DNA of 64,000 nucleotides from Candidatus Bathyarchaeota archaeon (GCA_005888635.1 VBAW01000018.1:30526-94525), one strand, 5' to 3'. Positions 37,548-47,352 are shown, counted from the stretch's first letter. The notes: generated from the sequence alone by a model not told the origin. Numbers and translations are program-made.

Positions 37548-38636
37548 ATGGGTCTTCCTGAAAAGATCAAGCAGATAGAGGAGGAGATGAAGAAGACCCA
37601 GATCAATAAGCACACCGAGCATCATATCGGACTATTGAAGGCGAAGCTTGCCAGAATACGGGCGGAACTTGAGGCTTCCACTTCGAAGGGTGGGGGTCCA
37701 GCTTTTGAGATTCGCAAAGGCGGGGATGCCACTGTTGTCCTGATCGGTCTCCCCAGCGTTGGCAAGTCCACTATCCTCAATCGTCTGACGAATGCGAAGT
37801 CGAAGATTGCTGCCTACGCGTTCACGACGCTAACTGTAGTCCCGGGAATATTGCGATACAACGGCGCTGACATTCAGATTCTCGACCTCCCGGGAATTAT
37901 CAGCGGTGCCTCCTCTGGGAGAGGGAGAGGGCGCAGAGTCCTCTCTGTGGCACGTAACGCTGACCTTGTCCTGTTGGTCCTGGACGTTTTTCAGCCAGGT
38001 CAAGTAGAACTGTTGAAGCGTGAGCTTCACGAGATGGGTATTCGAATCAACCAGAAGCCACCCGATGTGGTGATAACAAAGTCCGGCAAAGGAGGGCTAG
38101 CCCTGACAACCAGCGTCAAACTGACCAAGCTCTCTCAGGCCACAGTCAAAGGGATAGCAGAGGCGTACGGGCTGACCAATGGCAGCATTCTGATCCGTGA
38201 AGACATCACGGACGACCAGCTCATCGACGTCTTAACTGGGAACAGAAGATACGCTTCAGCACTCGTCGTCCTTAACAAAGTGGACCTCGTCAACGAGCAG
38301 TACCTTGCTGTCGTGAAGAGACAAGTTGGAACTGATTTCGTGCCCATATCTGCCGAGAAGGGTCTAAACATTGACCTGCTTACCGAACGAATATGGGAGA
38401 CGCTGGATTTCAAAAGGATCTACCTGAAGCGTCCAGACGGAGAGCCTGATTTCGAGAAGCCTCTCATACTTCCCTCCGGATCAACTCTGCGGGATGTCTG
38501 CAAGAAGGTTCATCCCCGATTCGTGGAGGGTGCAAAGTATGCTCTCGTCTCAGGGTCCAGCGTGAAATATGGAGGGCAAAGGGTGGGACTGGACCATATC
38601 CCAAACGATCAGGACATAGTAACCATTATGAGATGA
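37548..38636 (+). CDS. DRG-family (Obg-related) GTP-binding protein
   Basis: KIKQIEEEMKKTQINKHTEHHIGLLKAKLARIRAEL; VVLIGLPSVGKSTILN; LDLPGIISGAS; C-terminal TGS domain. Confidence 0.96.
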   Translation: MGLPEKIKQIEEEMKKTQINKHTEHHIGLLKAKLARIRAELEASTSKGGGPAFEIRKGGDATVVLIGLPSVGKSTILNRLTNAKSKIAAYAFTTLTVVPGILRYNGADIQILDLPGIISGASSGRGRGRRVLSVARNADLVLLVLDVFQPGQVELLKRELHEMGIRINQKPPDVVITKSGKGGLALTTSVKLTKLSQATVKGIAEAYGLTNGSILIREDITDDQLIDVLTGNRRYASALVVLNKVDLVNEQYLAVVKRQVGTDFVPISAEKGLNIDLLTERIWETLDFKRIYLKRPDGEPDFEKPLILPSGSTLRDVCKKVHPRFVEGAKYALVSGSSVKYGGQRVGLDHIPNDQDIVTIMR

Positions 38637-38701
38637 ACAGCGGGGGATTCTTCCATCTCCATTAACCGGTAGACTTTTGAGACGGAGAAGGCGAAACCCA
38701 A

Positions 38702-40282
38702 TTGCTAGTCAGACTTGTGAAAAACCAACCATCCAAAGGCCCTGAAAAGGCATCACGATCCAGCATCAAGACCCTCCTCGTAGTAACTCTAGTGGCTTTG
38801 ATCGCAGCAACCGCCTGGTCAACGGGCTGGATTCCATTCCTGCCAGTTGCCCACGCCCAAGGCGTTGCGAAAGTGGCGGTCAACCCTTCCAGCATATCGA
38901 GCTTGGCACTTGTTCAAGGCACCACCTTGACTTTTCAAGTGAGCGTCATCGATTCACAGCCATTCAGCGGCTTCCAAATCGCACTACTCTACAATCACAG
39001 CGTACTGCAGTTCCAAGGATTGGACATCTCGGGAGGGGTCTTAGGCAACGATGCAGTCTTTTCTTCGGAGTGCGTGAACGGCACAGGTCCCTATTGTTTT
39101 CCTGACTCAAGGTTTGATGGCATCGGAGTTGTAAGCGTTGATCTTTTTACTGACTCCGGTCTCAACACAACAGCGTCAAGTGGGAAGCTGTTCAGCGTCA
39201 CCTTCACTGTCGTAAACATGGGCTTCTCCTCGATACACATTGTATACGATGTGCTTGTAGCCTTGAGTGCCAGCGCTCCACTAGGATTGATATTCATACC
39301 TGCAGTTCCATACGACGGATACTTCACGAACATTGATTGTCCAGCCGCAAGTGGAACTCCATGCAAACCACCGACCGTATCCTTCAATCCTCCACCGAGC
39401 CCGATTGCAAATCAACCCGAGTTTTTCAACGCCTACGCAGTATCGCAGAATCTTAACGGCAGGATTTCACAGTACAATTGGACATGGACGATGGGCCTAG
39501 AGCAGCGCTATTACAATAGCCCTGCTCAAGGGAGTTTGACACCATCGACGAATATCACAATCACATTTCCGGATCCTGGTCCGTGGGTGGTGACTCTCAG
39601 TGTGCAAGACAATTACGGAGCTAGAATCTATTATGTGCTGACCATAGATGTTCATCAAATTGGGGTCTCAGTTTCAATATTCTATACGGATCCCGACATG
39701 CATCCCCTACCATCCGATTCGGATGGAAATCCGATGGTCAATGCGATCATCACTGGCGGTATTCTAAGGAGCATGACCCCCGGCCACGTCTTAGCTTGGG
39801 TCAACGTGACAAACACTTCCGGGTCACCGCTGAAATCGCTCAAGTTGAATGTGACGCTTCCCCTTGACTGGGCGGTCAATCCTGCTTGGTTGCCAGCCAA
39901 GGGAGCGATACACGTCTACTACGCTAATACGACGGATCTCGCGACGAATCCGGAGATCACACAGCCCTCAACAATCACTGTTTCAACAGGAAATCCAATG
40001 TTAGTCCAGGTAGAAATACAGAGCTTTAACGCGACCGTCATGGGGCATCCACTATTGACTGCTGAGAGCATTCTGCTATCGGTCAAGCTGAGCTACACTC
40101 TGACCGGGACAACGCAGTCAGCCATGAGCTATCCGCGAAACTATAGTAGCACAGCTTCTCTGATGGTTTGGACTGGTCCAGAATTCACAGGCAACGATGC
40201 GGCTGGCCAAGGCTCGTTCTTCTTCAGAGTGTTCGCGGAGAGTCTGGGGCGGCATGGAATACGTGGGGTCACGGTTGTTTAA
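38702..40282 (+). CDS. Secreted protein with cohesin-like and PKD-like domains
   Basis: N-terminal TM; VAVNPSSISSLALVQGTTLTFQVSVIDSQPFSGFQIALLYNHSVLQFQG (cohesin-like); SQYNWTWTMG...FPDPGPWVVTLSVQDNYG (PKD-like). Confidence 0.75.
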   Translation: MLVRLVKNQPSKGPEKASRSSIKTLLVVTLVALIAATAWSTGWIPFLPVAHAQGVAKVAVNPSSISSLALVQGTTLTFQVSVIDSQPFSGFQIALLYNHSVLQFQGLDISGGVLGNDAVFSSECVNGTGPYCFPDSRFDGIGVVSVDLFTDSGLNTTASSGKLFSVTFTVVNMGFSSIHIVYDVLVALSASAPLGLIFIPAVPYDGYFTNIDCPAASGTPCKPPTVSFNPPPSPIANQPEFFNAYAVSQNLNGRISQYNWTWTMGLEQRYYNSPAQGSLTPSTNITITFPDPGPWVVTLSVQDNYGARIYYVLTIDVHQIGVSVSIFYTDPDMHPLPSDSDGNPMVNAIITGGILRSMTPGHVLAWVNVTNTSGSPLKSLKLNVTLPLDWAVNPAWLPAKGAIHVYYANTTDLATNPEITQPSTITVSTGNPMLVQVEIQSFNATVMGHPLLTAESILLSVKLSYTLTGTTQSAMSYPRNYSSTASLMVWTGPEFTGNDAAGQGSFFFRVFAESLGRHGIRGVTVV

Positions 40283-40416
40283 GGTCCGATTCATGAAACC
40301 TGGATTTCCTAAGATTTGCTGGTATGAAACCGATCTGGGAAGATGTCGACCGTCAATCGTCTCGTTTCACAATCGTGTCTATGGGACGATTTCGACACTG
40401 ATAATCGCATATATCT

Positions 40417-40665
40417 CTAGGATTTCTGGTCTCTTTTTCCGAGGCTGAATTCGTCATGAATTGATCTAACGGCTTCAGGTCCATCCTTTTCGCGTGTTAC
40501 GAACGATATGTCGTATTCTGACGAGCCTTGAGCCACCATGCGCACATTGACCTTTTTTCCCTGCCACGGCTCCGAATACTCTTGCCGCGACCCCGGGTGT
40601 GCCTTTCATACCTGATCCAACGACTGCTATGATGCAATCGTCTCTTTCCTCAAGAGGGCTTAGAT
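40417..40665 (-). pseudogene. C-terminal ACT-domain remnant of an aspartokinase, with frameshift
   Basis: Conceptual minus-strand translation LSPLEERDDCIIAVVGSGMKGTPGVAARVFGAVAGKK/VNVRMVAQGSSEYDISFVTREKDGPEAVRSIHDEF; frame changes at an A6 run. Confidence 0.8.
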
Positions 40666-41415
40666 CAGTTTGAAGTCTGTTTGTGGAATATCCGCTCGGA
40701 TCATGCTTCCGCTGCTGCCGTCAATGATGGCGTTGTAGCTTTTTCCCTTGTACTCGTATTGTAGGAACCAGAGTGGTGCGTGAAGATAGGTGGGCTTCTC
40801 AATGCTGAAACTTGTGTCGAACCGTGTTACTTGGTCCACTTCCTGTTTCAGGAGGAATCTTTGGTTCTCCTCAACTTCATTTTTCGCTCGAATGACAGCT
40901 TCATCGCTGTCTAGTTCGCTATTCAGAAATTTTGCCTGAGGCTCTATCTTGGTGAAGTCGAAGGGTATCTTGCCTTCAGCCGGCACTCTGTAGTCCCGGG
41001 TTGGGAAGTCCGCGGCCTTTCTTCCTAAGACCAGCCAGTCGTACTGGTTCTGGATTGTCCCTTTTCGTGGTGTGGGTGGTGAGATTCTTTCGAGCATTCC
41101 TTCGTATGTGCTGGTGGCGGTGAGGTGTACTAGCCAGAAGGGAAGGTATCTGAGTTCTAGCATAGTGACCTTGCTTCTCTTAGCAAGGTCTCCTGGTTTC
41201 ATGAATCCGGACCTCATCCAGTCCTGTAGATCCTGAGTAATTCGTGCGTTGTTGAGGTTGTTGACTATGAGGCTGTGCTGGAGCTGAAATGGAGCGTTCG
41301 CACCCACAACAGACGTATAGCCGCAATATCTACAAGTAGCCACTAGCTCGCCCGGAGATAGATTGAGCTGGGCTCCGCAATTCGGACATTTGATCTCTGA
41401 AACAATCTGAGACAT
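40660..41415 (-). CDS. Zinc-ribbon domain protein
   Basis: EIKCPNCGAQLNLSPGELVATCRYCGYTSVV N-terminus. Confidence 0.75.
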   Translation of the reverse strand: MSQIVSEIKCPNCGAQLNLSPGELVATCRYCGYTSVVGANAPFQLQHSLIVNNLNNARITQDLQDWMRSGFMKPGDLAKRSKVTMLELRYLPFWLVHLTATSTYEGMLERISPPTPRKGTIQNQYDWLVLGRKAADFPTRDYRVPAEGKIPFDFTKIEPQAKFLNSELDSDEAVIRAKNEVEENQRFLLKQEVDQVTRFDTSFSIEKPTYLHAPLWFLQYEYKGKSYNAIIDGSSGSMIRADIPQTDFKLI

Positions 41416-41491
41416 GGCCAGGATTTTCCTCTTCTTCTGGGCTAGAATTAAAGAAGGGCCGGATTAAGTTCTCTAGGATCGGAGATGGATC

Positions 41492-42541
41492 ATGGCGGGA
41501 CTTGGGGCCTTGAAGCGTACGATGAGCTTCACGATCATCCTAGTATTCGCCATATTTCTGGGTCTTATCACTCTGATCTCCGTCTTCTTCATCTCAGACC
41601 CCGTCACAACACTGGTTCTGAGTCTGACTGGCGCCTTCTTCATAATTCTGCTGCAATATCTGATCGGTCCTGTCATAGTCAAAGCTACTAGCCGGCTCCA
41701 CTATCTCGCTCCTGGTGAGAACCGATGGCTGGAGACGAAGGTTTCCCAGATGGCGTCAACGTCTGGCATTCCAATGCCACGATTAGCCATTTCGCCAGAC
41801 CCTACGCCGAATGCGTTCGTGTTTGGCCGGACCCAGAAGAGCGCTACGCTGGCGGTCCATCAGGGATTGCTCCAGCGCTTGGATGAGGACGAGATCGAGG
41901 GTGTTATTGCTCACGAGCTTGGTCATGTCAAGCATCGTGACTTTATCGTTGTTACAATGATCTCAGCCATACCGTTGGTCGCGTATCTTATCGCACGGTC
42001 TGTCCTCTGGGGAGGCTACGTCAGCGGGTATGGCGGTCGGGGGTCTAATCGGAACAATAGTGCCGGGGCGCTGATAATCATCGCCGTCGTTGCTTACGTC
42101 GTCTATATCCTGACAACATTGCTGGCTTTGAGGCTGACGCGTCTGCGCGAGAGCTACGCCGACGCCTACTCCGCATACCTGACAAAACAGCCCAGAGAAT
42201 TAGAGAGCGCTCTGACCAAGATAGCTTACGGATTGTCCTTGGCTCCAGGCGAGCCGCATGGTGCTAGAGCCTTCTTCATTGAAGACCCGGCGCAAGCAAA
42301 ACAGGATGTGGCACAGATAATGGATCAGAAGTCAAAGTACGATTTGGACCATGACGGTGTCCTGAGTGAGCGCGAGTTGGAGATGGCTATGGAGGCTGAA
42401 GCCAAGTCGAACTGGCGGAAGGCGGCTCAACTCTTCATGACCCACCCGCCCACCTACAAGCGGATTCTCATGTTACGAGAGATTGAAGAAGAAATGAACA
42501 CAGGAACTTTTCAAGAGTCAAACATCTACAATCATGTCTGA
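41492..42541 (+). CDS. htpX: HtpX-like M48 zinc metalloprotease with EF-hand-like loop
   Basis: VIAHELGHVKHRDF (HExxH), TM segments, and DLDHDGVLSERE near the C-terminus. Confidence 0.93.
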   Translation: MAGLGALKRTMSFTIILVFAIFLGLITLISVFFISDPVTTLVLSLTGAFFIILLQYLIGPVIVKATSRLHYLAPGENRWLETKVSQMASTSGIPMPRLAISPDPTPNAFVFGRTQKSATLAVHQGLLQRLDEDEIEGVIAHELGHVKHRDFIVVTMISAIPLVAYLIARSVLWGGYVSGYGGRGSNRNNSAGALIIIAVVAYVVYILTTLLALRLTRLRESYADAYSAYLTKQPRELESALTKIAYGLSLAPGEPHGARAFFIEDPAQAKQDVAQIMDQKSKYDLDHDGVLSERELEMAMEAEAKSNWRKAAQLFMTHPPTYKRILMLREIEEEMNTGTFQESNIYNHV

Positions 42542-42621
42542 CCAGAGTTTCGCCTCCGCTTACCAGTCCAACTACAATAGTACTATAAACAAGGGATAGT
42601 CTGAGGTTTGTTGAATCTGCA

Positions 42622-42996
42622 ATGAATCGTGTTCCCTGGGCGCCTCTCAACGGCAGCGTTTTCCTAATAATTCTCGGGGGGCTCATCCTGGCATCACTCC
42701 TCACCGGGCTAAACATTTTCGCAGTCTTTCCCTTGGTCTTTACGTTCTTCGGAGCGTGGATGATCGTTGAAGCATTTGTTTTTCCTCCAGCGAACTCGTA
42801 TGCTCCGCCCAGGATAATGGTGGTAGGCTGGGGTGCTCTGATGACCGGTTTCGGAGTTCTCTTGCTTGTCTCGTACTTTGCCGCTATACTGTTGCCTGTC
42901 GTGTTCGCGGTGATCTTGATCGTCGTGGGAATAGCTGGTGTCGGCTACAGTTTCAGAAAGTCAAGTCCCGGCACGCCGAAGACCTCCACGTCCTAG
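42622..42996 (+). CDS. Small membrane protein
   Basis: Four hydrophobic segments; abuts the following methyltransferase gene. Confidence 0.6.
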   Translation: MNRVPWAPLNGSVFLIILGGLILASLLTGLNIFAVFPLVFTFFGAWMIVEAFVFPPANSYAPPRIMVVGWGALMTGFGVLLLVSYFAAILLPVVFAVILIVVGIAGVGYSFRKSSPGTPKTSTS

Positions 42997-42999
42997 CCC

Positions 43000-43710
43000 G
43001 TGTTTGACCCTAAGGCGCGGTATGTCCGGAGCCTCTTCTCAAAGGTCCCGTTAGAATACGATATTCTCTTGAGCCTGCTTTCCTTCGCGCAAGATAGGCG
43101 ATGGCGAGCCTATGTCGTAGACCACACCAGACAGAAGCTCAATGAACGGATACTTGACGTGGCTACCGGGACTGGGCTTTTGGCCGCTGAGTTCGCTAGG
43201 ATCGTTTCTCGCGACGGGTTTGTCGTTGGCGTGGACCTTACACTCTCCATGCTGAAGACCGCCAGGTGGAGGTTGCAAGCAAGGAACGTTGGAGAGAGGG
43301 TTGACTGGGTCTTGGCCCGGGCTGAGAATCTTCCGTTCCGTGATGATTGTTTCGGATCTGCCTCCATCAGCCTCGCCCTCAGAAACGTCTCCAGTGCCCA
43401 GATGACTTTTCGAGAAATGTCACGCGCCACGGTCCCGGGCGGAGTCGTCATATCATTGGACTTCGCTCGTCCACACAGCCGCCTCTTCCAGATCTTCTAC
43501 TACGACTATCTCCTCGGTCTCTTCCCATTCTTCGGCCGAATGGTTTCAGAAGCTTGGGGCAGGACATTGTCCTACTTGGGCCGATCTATCTTGAGAGCGA
43601 GAACCGGAGAACAGATTGCGAATCTACTGAGGGAGGAAGGTCTCGTTGACGCAGTGTCTGTCCCCTTGACCGCCGGAATTGTCTGTGCAGTCTACGGAAA
43701 GAAGCCGTGA
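43000..43710 (+). CDS. UbiE/MenG-type class I SAM methyltransferase
   Basis: YDILLSLLSFAQDRRWR, ILDVATGTGLLAAEFARIV, GVDLTLSMLKTA, DCFGSASISLALRNV. Confidence 0.9.
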   Translation: MFDPKARYVRSLFSKVPLEYDILLSLLSFAQDRRWRAYVVDHTRQKLNERILDVATGTGLLAAEFARIVSRDGFVVGVDLTLSMLKTARWRLQARNVGERVDWVLARAENLPFRDDCFGSASISLALRNVSSAQMTFREMSRATVPGGVVISLDFARPHSRLFQIFYYDYLLGLFPFFGRMVSEAWGRTLSYLGRSILRARTGEQIANLLREEGLVDAVSVPLTAGIVCAVYGKKP

Positions 43711-43720
43711 GACACTATTG

Positions 43721-44056
43721 TTATCTCCTGCGTTCGGTTGGATTCACGGCGCTCGGGTCCACGTATCGTTGTGGTGGTGGCAGAGGTGGGCGAGATTTGC
43801 CTCTGAAATATCGTTCCAGAATCCATCTGATGACCACATACACTATCGAAAAACCGATGATGTATTCGACTATCGCTGTGACTGCTCCTAGCCAGCCTGA
43901 GTTGTAGAGATTCAGTTCTATGTCCACACGGCCTTGCAATTGCAAGAAAGCGAGAGTAAGTATCGCCGCCCAGACAGTCACCCTCTCTTTAGTATCCATG
44001 TTCCGAAATTCCTGAGATGCTACTTGGCCCTTCGTATCTCCAAACCAAATCTGCAT
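43721..44056 (-). CDS. Small membrane protein
   Basis: Two TM-like segments and a Pro/Arg-rich tail. Confidence 0.5.
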   Translation of the reverse strand: MQIWFGDTKGQVASQEFRNMDTKERVTVWAAILTLAFLQLQGRVDIELNLYNSGWLGAVTAIVEYIIGFSIVYVVIRWILERYFRGKSRPPLPPPQRYVDPSAVNPTERRR

Positions 44057-44159
44057 TGAACAGCTGGGTTCAAACTACAACACTCTCTATCATGTTCTCT
44101 CTCTGTGTGTCTGCGTCAGCGATAGTACGCAAACGCGATCGCTAAATAGGGTGAAGCTA

Positions 44160-44828
44160 TCAGGTCGTGCCGGTCAGGGCAGAAAAAACTCCGCTTGCGA
44201 AGAAGATGAGTCCGAAGGAGAGAAGAACGACTCCGGCTATCAGATCCAACAACCACCTCGGTACTCTCATCAGATAGTCGTAGGAGACTGCCGAGACGGC
44301 AATTAGGACGATGAGGCTCACGGCCGCGCCAATCAAGGTCCACTGGATATTGAACGCCCCAGCCGCCGCCAAAACGAGGCTCGCTTCAAACCCTTCGGTG
44401 AGAGTAATTGTTAGGACGGGGAGGGAGTTCGGGACGGAGAAGCGGATTGGTTGAGTTGAGTCGATTGCACCTTCCCGCTTCAGATCTTTCTCAATCACCT
44501 CTTTTCCCATTCGAGCCATCTTTTCTCTGAAGGACTTGTGCCTGAAAGCATACTTGATGAATCCACGCAGAAAGCGGCTTGAGAAGTAGAACAGAACTGT
44601 CGCCGTTGCAAAGTCGATGATGATGGCGGGAAGTAGGAGGAAGATCCGCCATACGACCAGGAAAGTGAGGATTGAGCCTAGTCCCCCAGCAATGACTCCG
44701 AAGAGGATGTTATTCCTCCCCAGTTGTTTTATCGTTGCAAGTGAAAGAATGGCAACTTCGCTTCCTTCAATCAGTATGGCCTTGAAAGCGAGGAGGAACG
44801 ATCCGATTATGATGACTGTATCAGTCAT
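44160..44828 (-). CDS. FTR1-like/COG4280-type membrane protein
   Basis: Two EGxE motifs in TM segments: FKAILIEGSEVAILSLA and TLTEGFEASLVLAA. Confidence 0.7.
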   Translation of the reverse strand: MTDTVIIIGSFLLAFKAILIEGSEVAILSLATIKQLGRNNILFGVIAGGLGSILTFLVVWRIFLLLPAIIIDFATATVLFYFSSRFLRGFIKYAFRHKSFREKMARMGKEVIEKDLKREGAIDSTQPIRFSVPNSLPVLTITLTEGFEASLVLAAAGAFNIQWTLIGAAVSLIVLIAVSAVSYDYLMRVPRWLLDLIAGVVLLSFGLIFFASGVFSALTGTT

Positions 44829-44976
44829 TCGGTTTCGATCCTTGCCCTTTTCCGCACGTTGCTGGCTCGATTCGAAAGCGTATGTCTTTAGAGTTTCTTC
44901 GCTTCTCAGCCAAGGGGTTCGGCTGTTTTTCCTCTCAAGGTTAAAGCCTCATTTCTGAGCCAGAGTTGGAAAGCAG

Positions 44977-45564
44977 TTGCCCAAAGTTTCTCCTTCGAAG
45001 CTGAAGATTGCGGTGGACTTGGATGGAGTCTTGGCGGAGTCGATGCTCGTCTGGTGTGAACGAGCCAACAAAGAGTTCGGCACACATTTGAAAATGGAGG
45101 ATCTTGACAGCTGGTCTTCGTGGAAGAGGTTTGCAATATCGAAAGATGACTTCTACCGGATACTGGACGAATCATGGGACGAGTGGAGGGAAATTCCACC
45201 AACCGAGCCAGAGATCGCTGAGAAGGTTGCTCGCATCGAGAAGTTTGGCGATCTGGACATTGTAACTGGTCGGAGCAAGAGAACTGTGGACGCTGCTAGG
45301 AGTTGGGTCGATAGTCAGAAAATTCGATATCGCCGTTTTGTAAGGGTCCTGGGCTGGAGAGACAAGATTCTGTTGGATTATGATGTCTACATTGATGATG
45401 CACCTGATCTCATGCCTCTAATCTCGAGAAATCCAACCGCGTGGGGCGTACTTTACGAGAGGCCATGGAATCGAAGCGTGGAAAGCATGCCCAAGGTTCT
45501 GAAGGCGAAGAGCTGGCAACAAGTCCCCGTCCTCTTGAAACGGATTCAGGCAAGTAAGAGTTAG
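44977..45564 (+). CDS. HAD-superfamily hydrolase, 5'-nucleotidase-like
   Basis: LKIAVDLDGVLAESMLVWCERANKEFG, LDIVTGRSKRTVDAARSWV, LLDYDVYIDDAPDLM. Confidence 0.85.
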   Translation: MPKVSPSKLKIAVDLDGVLAESMLVWCERANKEFGTHLKMEDLDSWSSWKRFAISKDDFYRILDESWDEWREIPPTEPEIAEKVARIEKFGDLDIVTGRSKRTVDAARSWVDSQKIRYRRFVRVLGWRDKILLDYDVYIDDAPDLMPLISRNPTAWGVLYERPWNRSVESMPKVLKAKSWQQVPVLLKRIQASKS

Positions 45565-45593
45565 ACTGAAAGGCTTTTCACAAGACCAGACTA

Positions 45594-46874
45594 TTATAGA
45601 TTCTGCCAAGTCTTCGGCTGCTTGCTTGGCTTCAGAGCATCGGCTCTGAGGATTACCGTAGTCGTCGGGTTCCTCTTCAACGTTTCAACTGCTCTGCCTT
45701 GTAGCCCTCTCTTGGCTCGTGAACGGTCGAACCTCAACCGTCCACGCCGGGACAGGTTGATAGCGGCAACCACATCCCGGTCCATCACCACGCGGCATTT
45801 CCCGCACCAAAGCTTCCTTCTGATTCTCCTGTCCTCTTGGAGTCTCTCCCCGCATTGAGGGCATGTGACGCTCGTACCTCGGGTCTCCTTTCTGCTGAGA
45901 CGGATGACTGGCAGGCCAACCCAACGTGCCTTATACTCAAGCTGGCGCTGGGCTTCACCGAAGCTCCACGCATTCATCCTTCCCCTGTACTTGGGTCCCT
46001 GACCGTTACCCTTACAGTAGAGTCTTCTGATACCTTTGATATTCTCGAGAACAATGGCCTGCCTGCGCTCGTGCGCCTCGGTGACTATCCGTTTCGTCGC
46101 GTTGTGAAGGAGGTGCTGTGTTCTGTTTCGTCTTCGCCGCCCGTACTTTGAAACAATCTTCTTTCGAATCCGAGAATCGTTACGCTTGAACGACCCGACG
46201 ACCTTCACGGTCGTCTCGGCAATCCTCACGGTACGCGAGAGGTCATAATGGGTGACACCGGCCTCGTTGCCGACGGCTAGATTGCGCAGGTTCCTGTCAA
46301 CTCCAATCGCATCGGCGCATTCGATTTCAGGCACTTCCTTGGAGATACAGAGGCTGAGACTGGTAGGAGTGAGAGTGAAGGACCGAACTGTCAGAGCCGG
46401 GTCTGATAGAGCGGAAACAATGTGACTAATCAGTGGAACAAACAGAAAGTTTCGTTTTCCTACTGGGATTCGAAGGGTTGCATTTTTGATCTTGAACCCT
46501 CGATAGGCAGTGATCTGTGGTTTGAGAGAGTAGGGGTTCTTCGTGGGGATGCCTCGTCTCAATGATTTCTTCCTAGCTGCCAGAATTCCTGCCGCCCGGG
46601 AAACAGCGCACGCTTTGTAGCAGTCTGGACAGCCGTATTGACGCCGTCGCGGCCAGGAGAGCATTGCCAGTCGCTTGAGCGTAGTTACATTCGAAGCCAA
46701 TCCGATATCAATGCAATCATTGACCATACGACGGAAAGTATCGAGTAGCTCTAGAGTCTCTTGGTTAGGCCGGTGGGCCTGTTTCACCGACTTCGTAGCG
46801 AGCAAGCTTTGAGCACCTGAGATTTGGTATCGAGTATTTTCAGAGGACAGGTTAGTGTAACTATTGCTTCTCAA
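45594..46874 (-). mobile_element. tnpB: TnpB-type RNA-guided nuclease gene of an IS200/IS605-like element (no TnpA in window)
   Basis: GVDRNLRNLAVG (D), IVLENIKGIRRLY (E), VTCPQCGERL...LWCGKCRVVMDRDVVAAINLSRRG (Zn ribbon plus D). Confidence 0.92.
45605..45649 (-). ncRNA. Candidate omegaRNA 3' scaffold / element right-end hairpins
   Basis: Two adjacent perfect hairpins overlapping the tnpB 3' end: GCCAAG-(14)-CTTGGC (45605-45630) and TCAGAGC-ATCG-GCTCTGA (45632-45649). Confidence 0.45.
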
Positions 46875-46902
46875 AACCAGAGACCTCGCACAGTCCTATT
46901 AT

Positions 46903-47352
46903 ATGGGACGCCTTACTGTCTACAAATTCCGTGTCCATACGTTGAAAGGCGAATTCCAGATTCCTGCCGAGTTCCACTACACGAAAGAGCATGAATGGGT
47001 CCACGTAGAGGGCGCTGATTGTCGAATAGGCGTTACCGACTACGCGCAAAATTCGCTACACGAAATCGTGTATGTTGATCTTCCAAAGGTCGGAGCCAAG
47101 GTGGCTCAGATGCAGAGTCTCGGCACTGTGGAGTCTGTGAAAGCAGTCGCCGACGTATACTCCCCGATTTCCGGCGTCGTCCTTAAGGTTAACAGCGAAC
47201 TTTCTGATGCCCCTGAGCTTGTCAACAAGAGTCCCTATGAAAAGGGATGGATTACAATAATCAGACCGGACGATCTGAAGAAGGACCTTCCCTCATTGAT
47301 GACCCCGGAAGCCTACCGAGATTTTGTGAAGAAGATTACCGAAAAGAAATAA
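46903..47352 (+). CDS. gcvH: Glycine cleavage system H protein
   Basis: FHYTKEHEWVHVEGADCRIGVTDYAQNSLHEIVYVDLPKVG, SLGTVESVKAVADVYSPISG. Start uncertain (ATG 46903 or TTG 46942). Confidence 0.93.
   Translation: MGRLTVYKFRVHTLKGEFQIPAEFHYTKEHEWVHVEGADCRIGVTDYAQNSLHEIVYVDLPKVGAKVAQMQSLGTVESVKAVADVYSPISGVVLKVNSELSDAPELVNKSPYEKGWITIIRPDDLKKDLPSLMTPEAYRDFVKKITEKK

Noticed and set aside
45591-46903. Treating CTATTATA at both TnpB borders as a classical target site duplication
   Set aside because: TnpB-type elements mobilised by HUH or serine transposases are not expected to generate duplications, so it is reported as an unexplained repeat instead.
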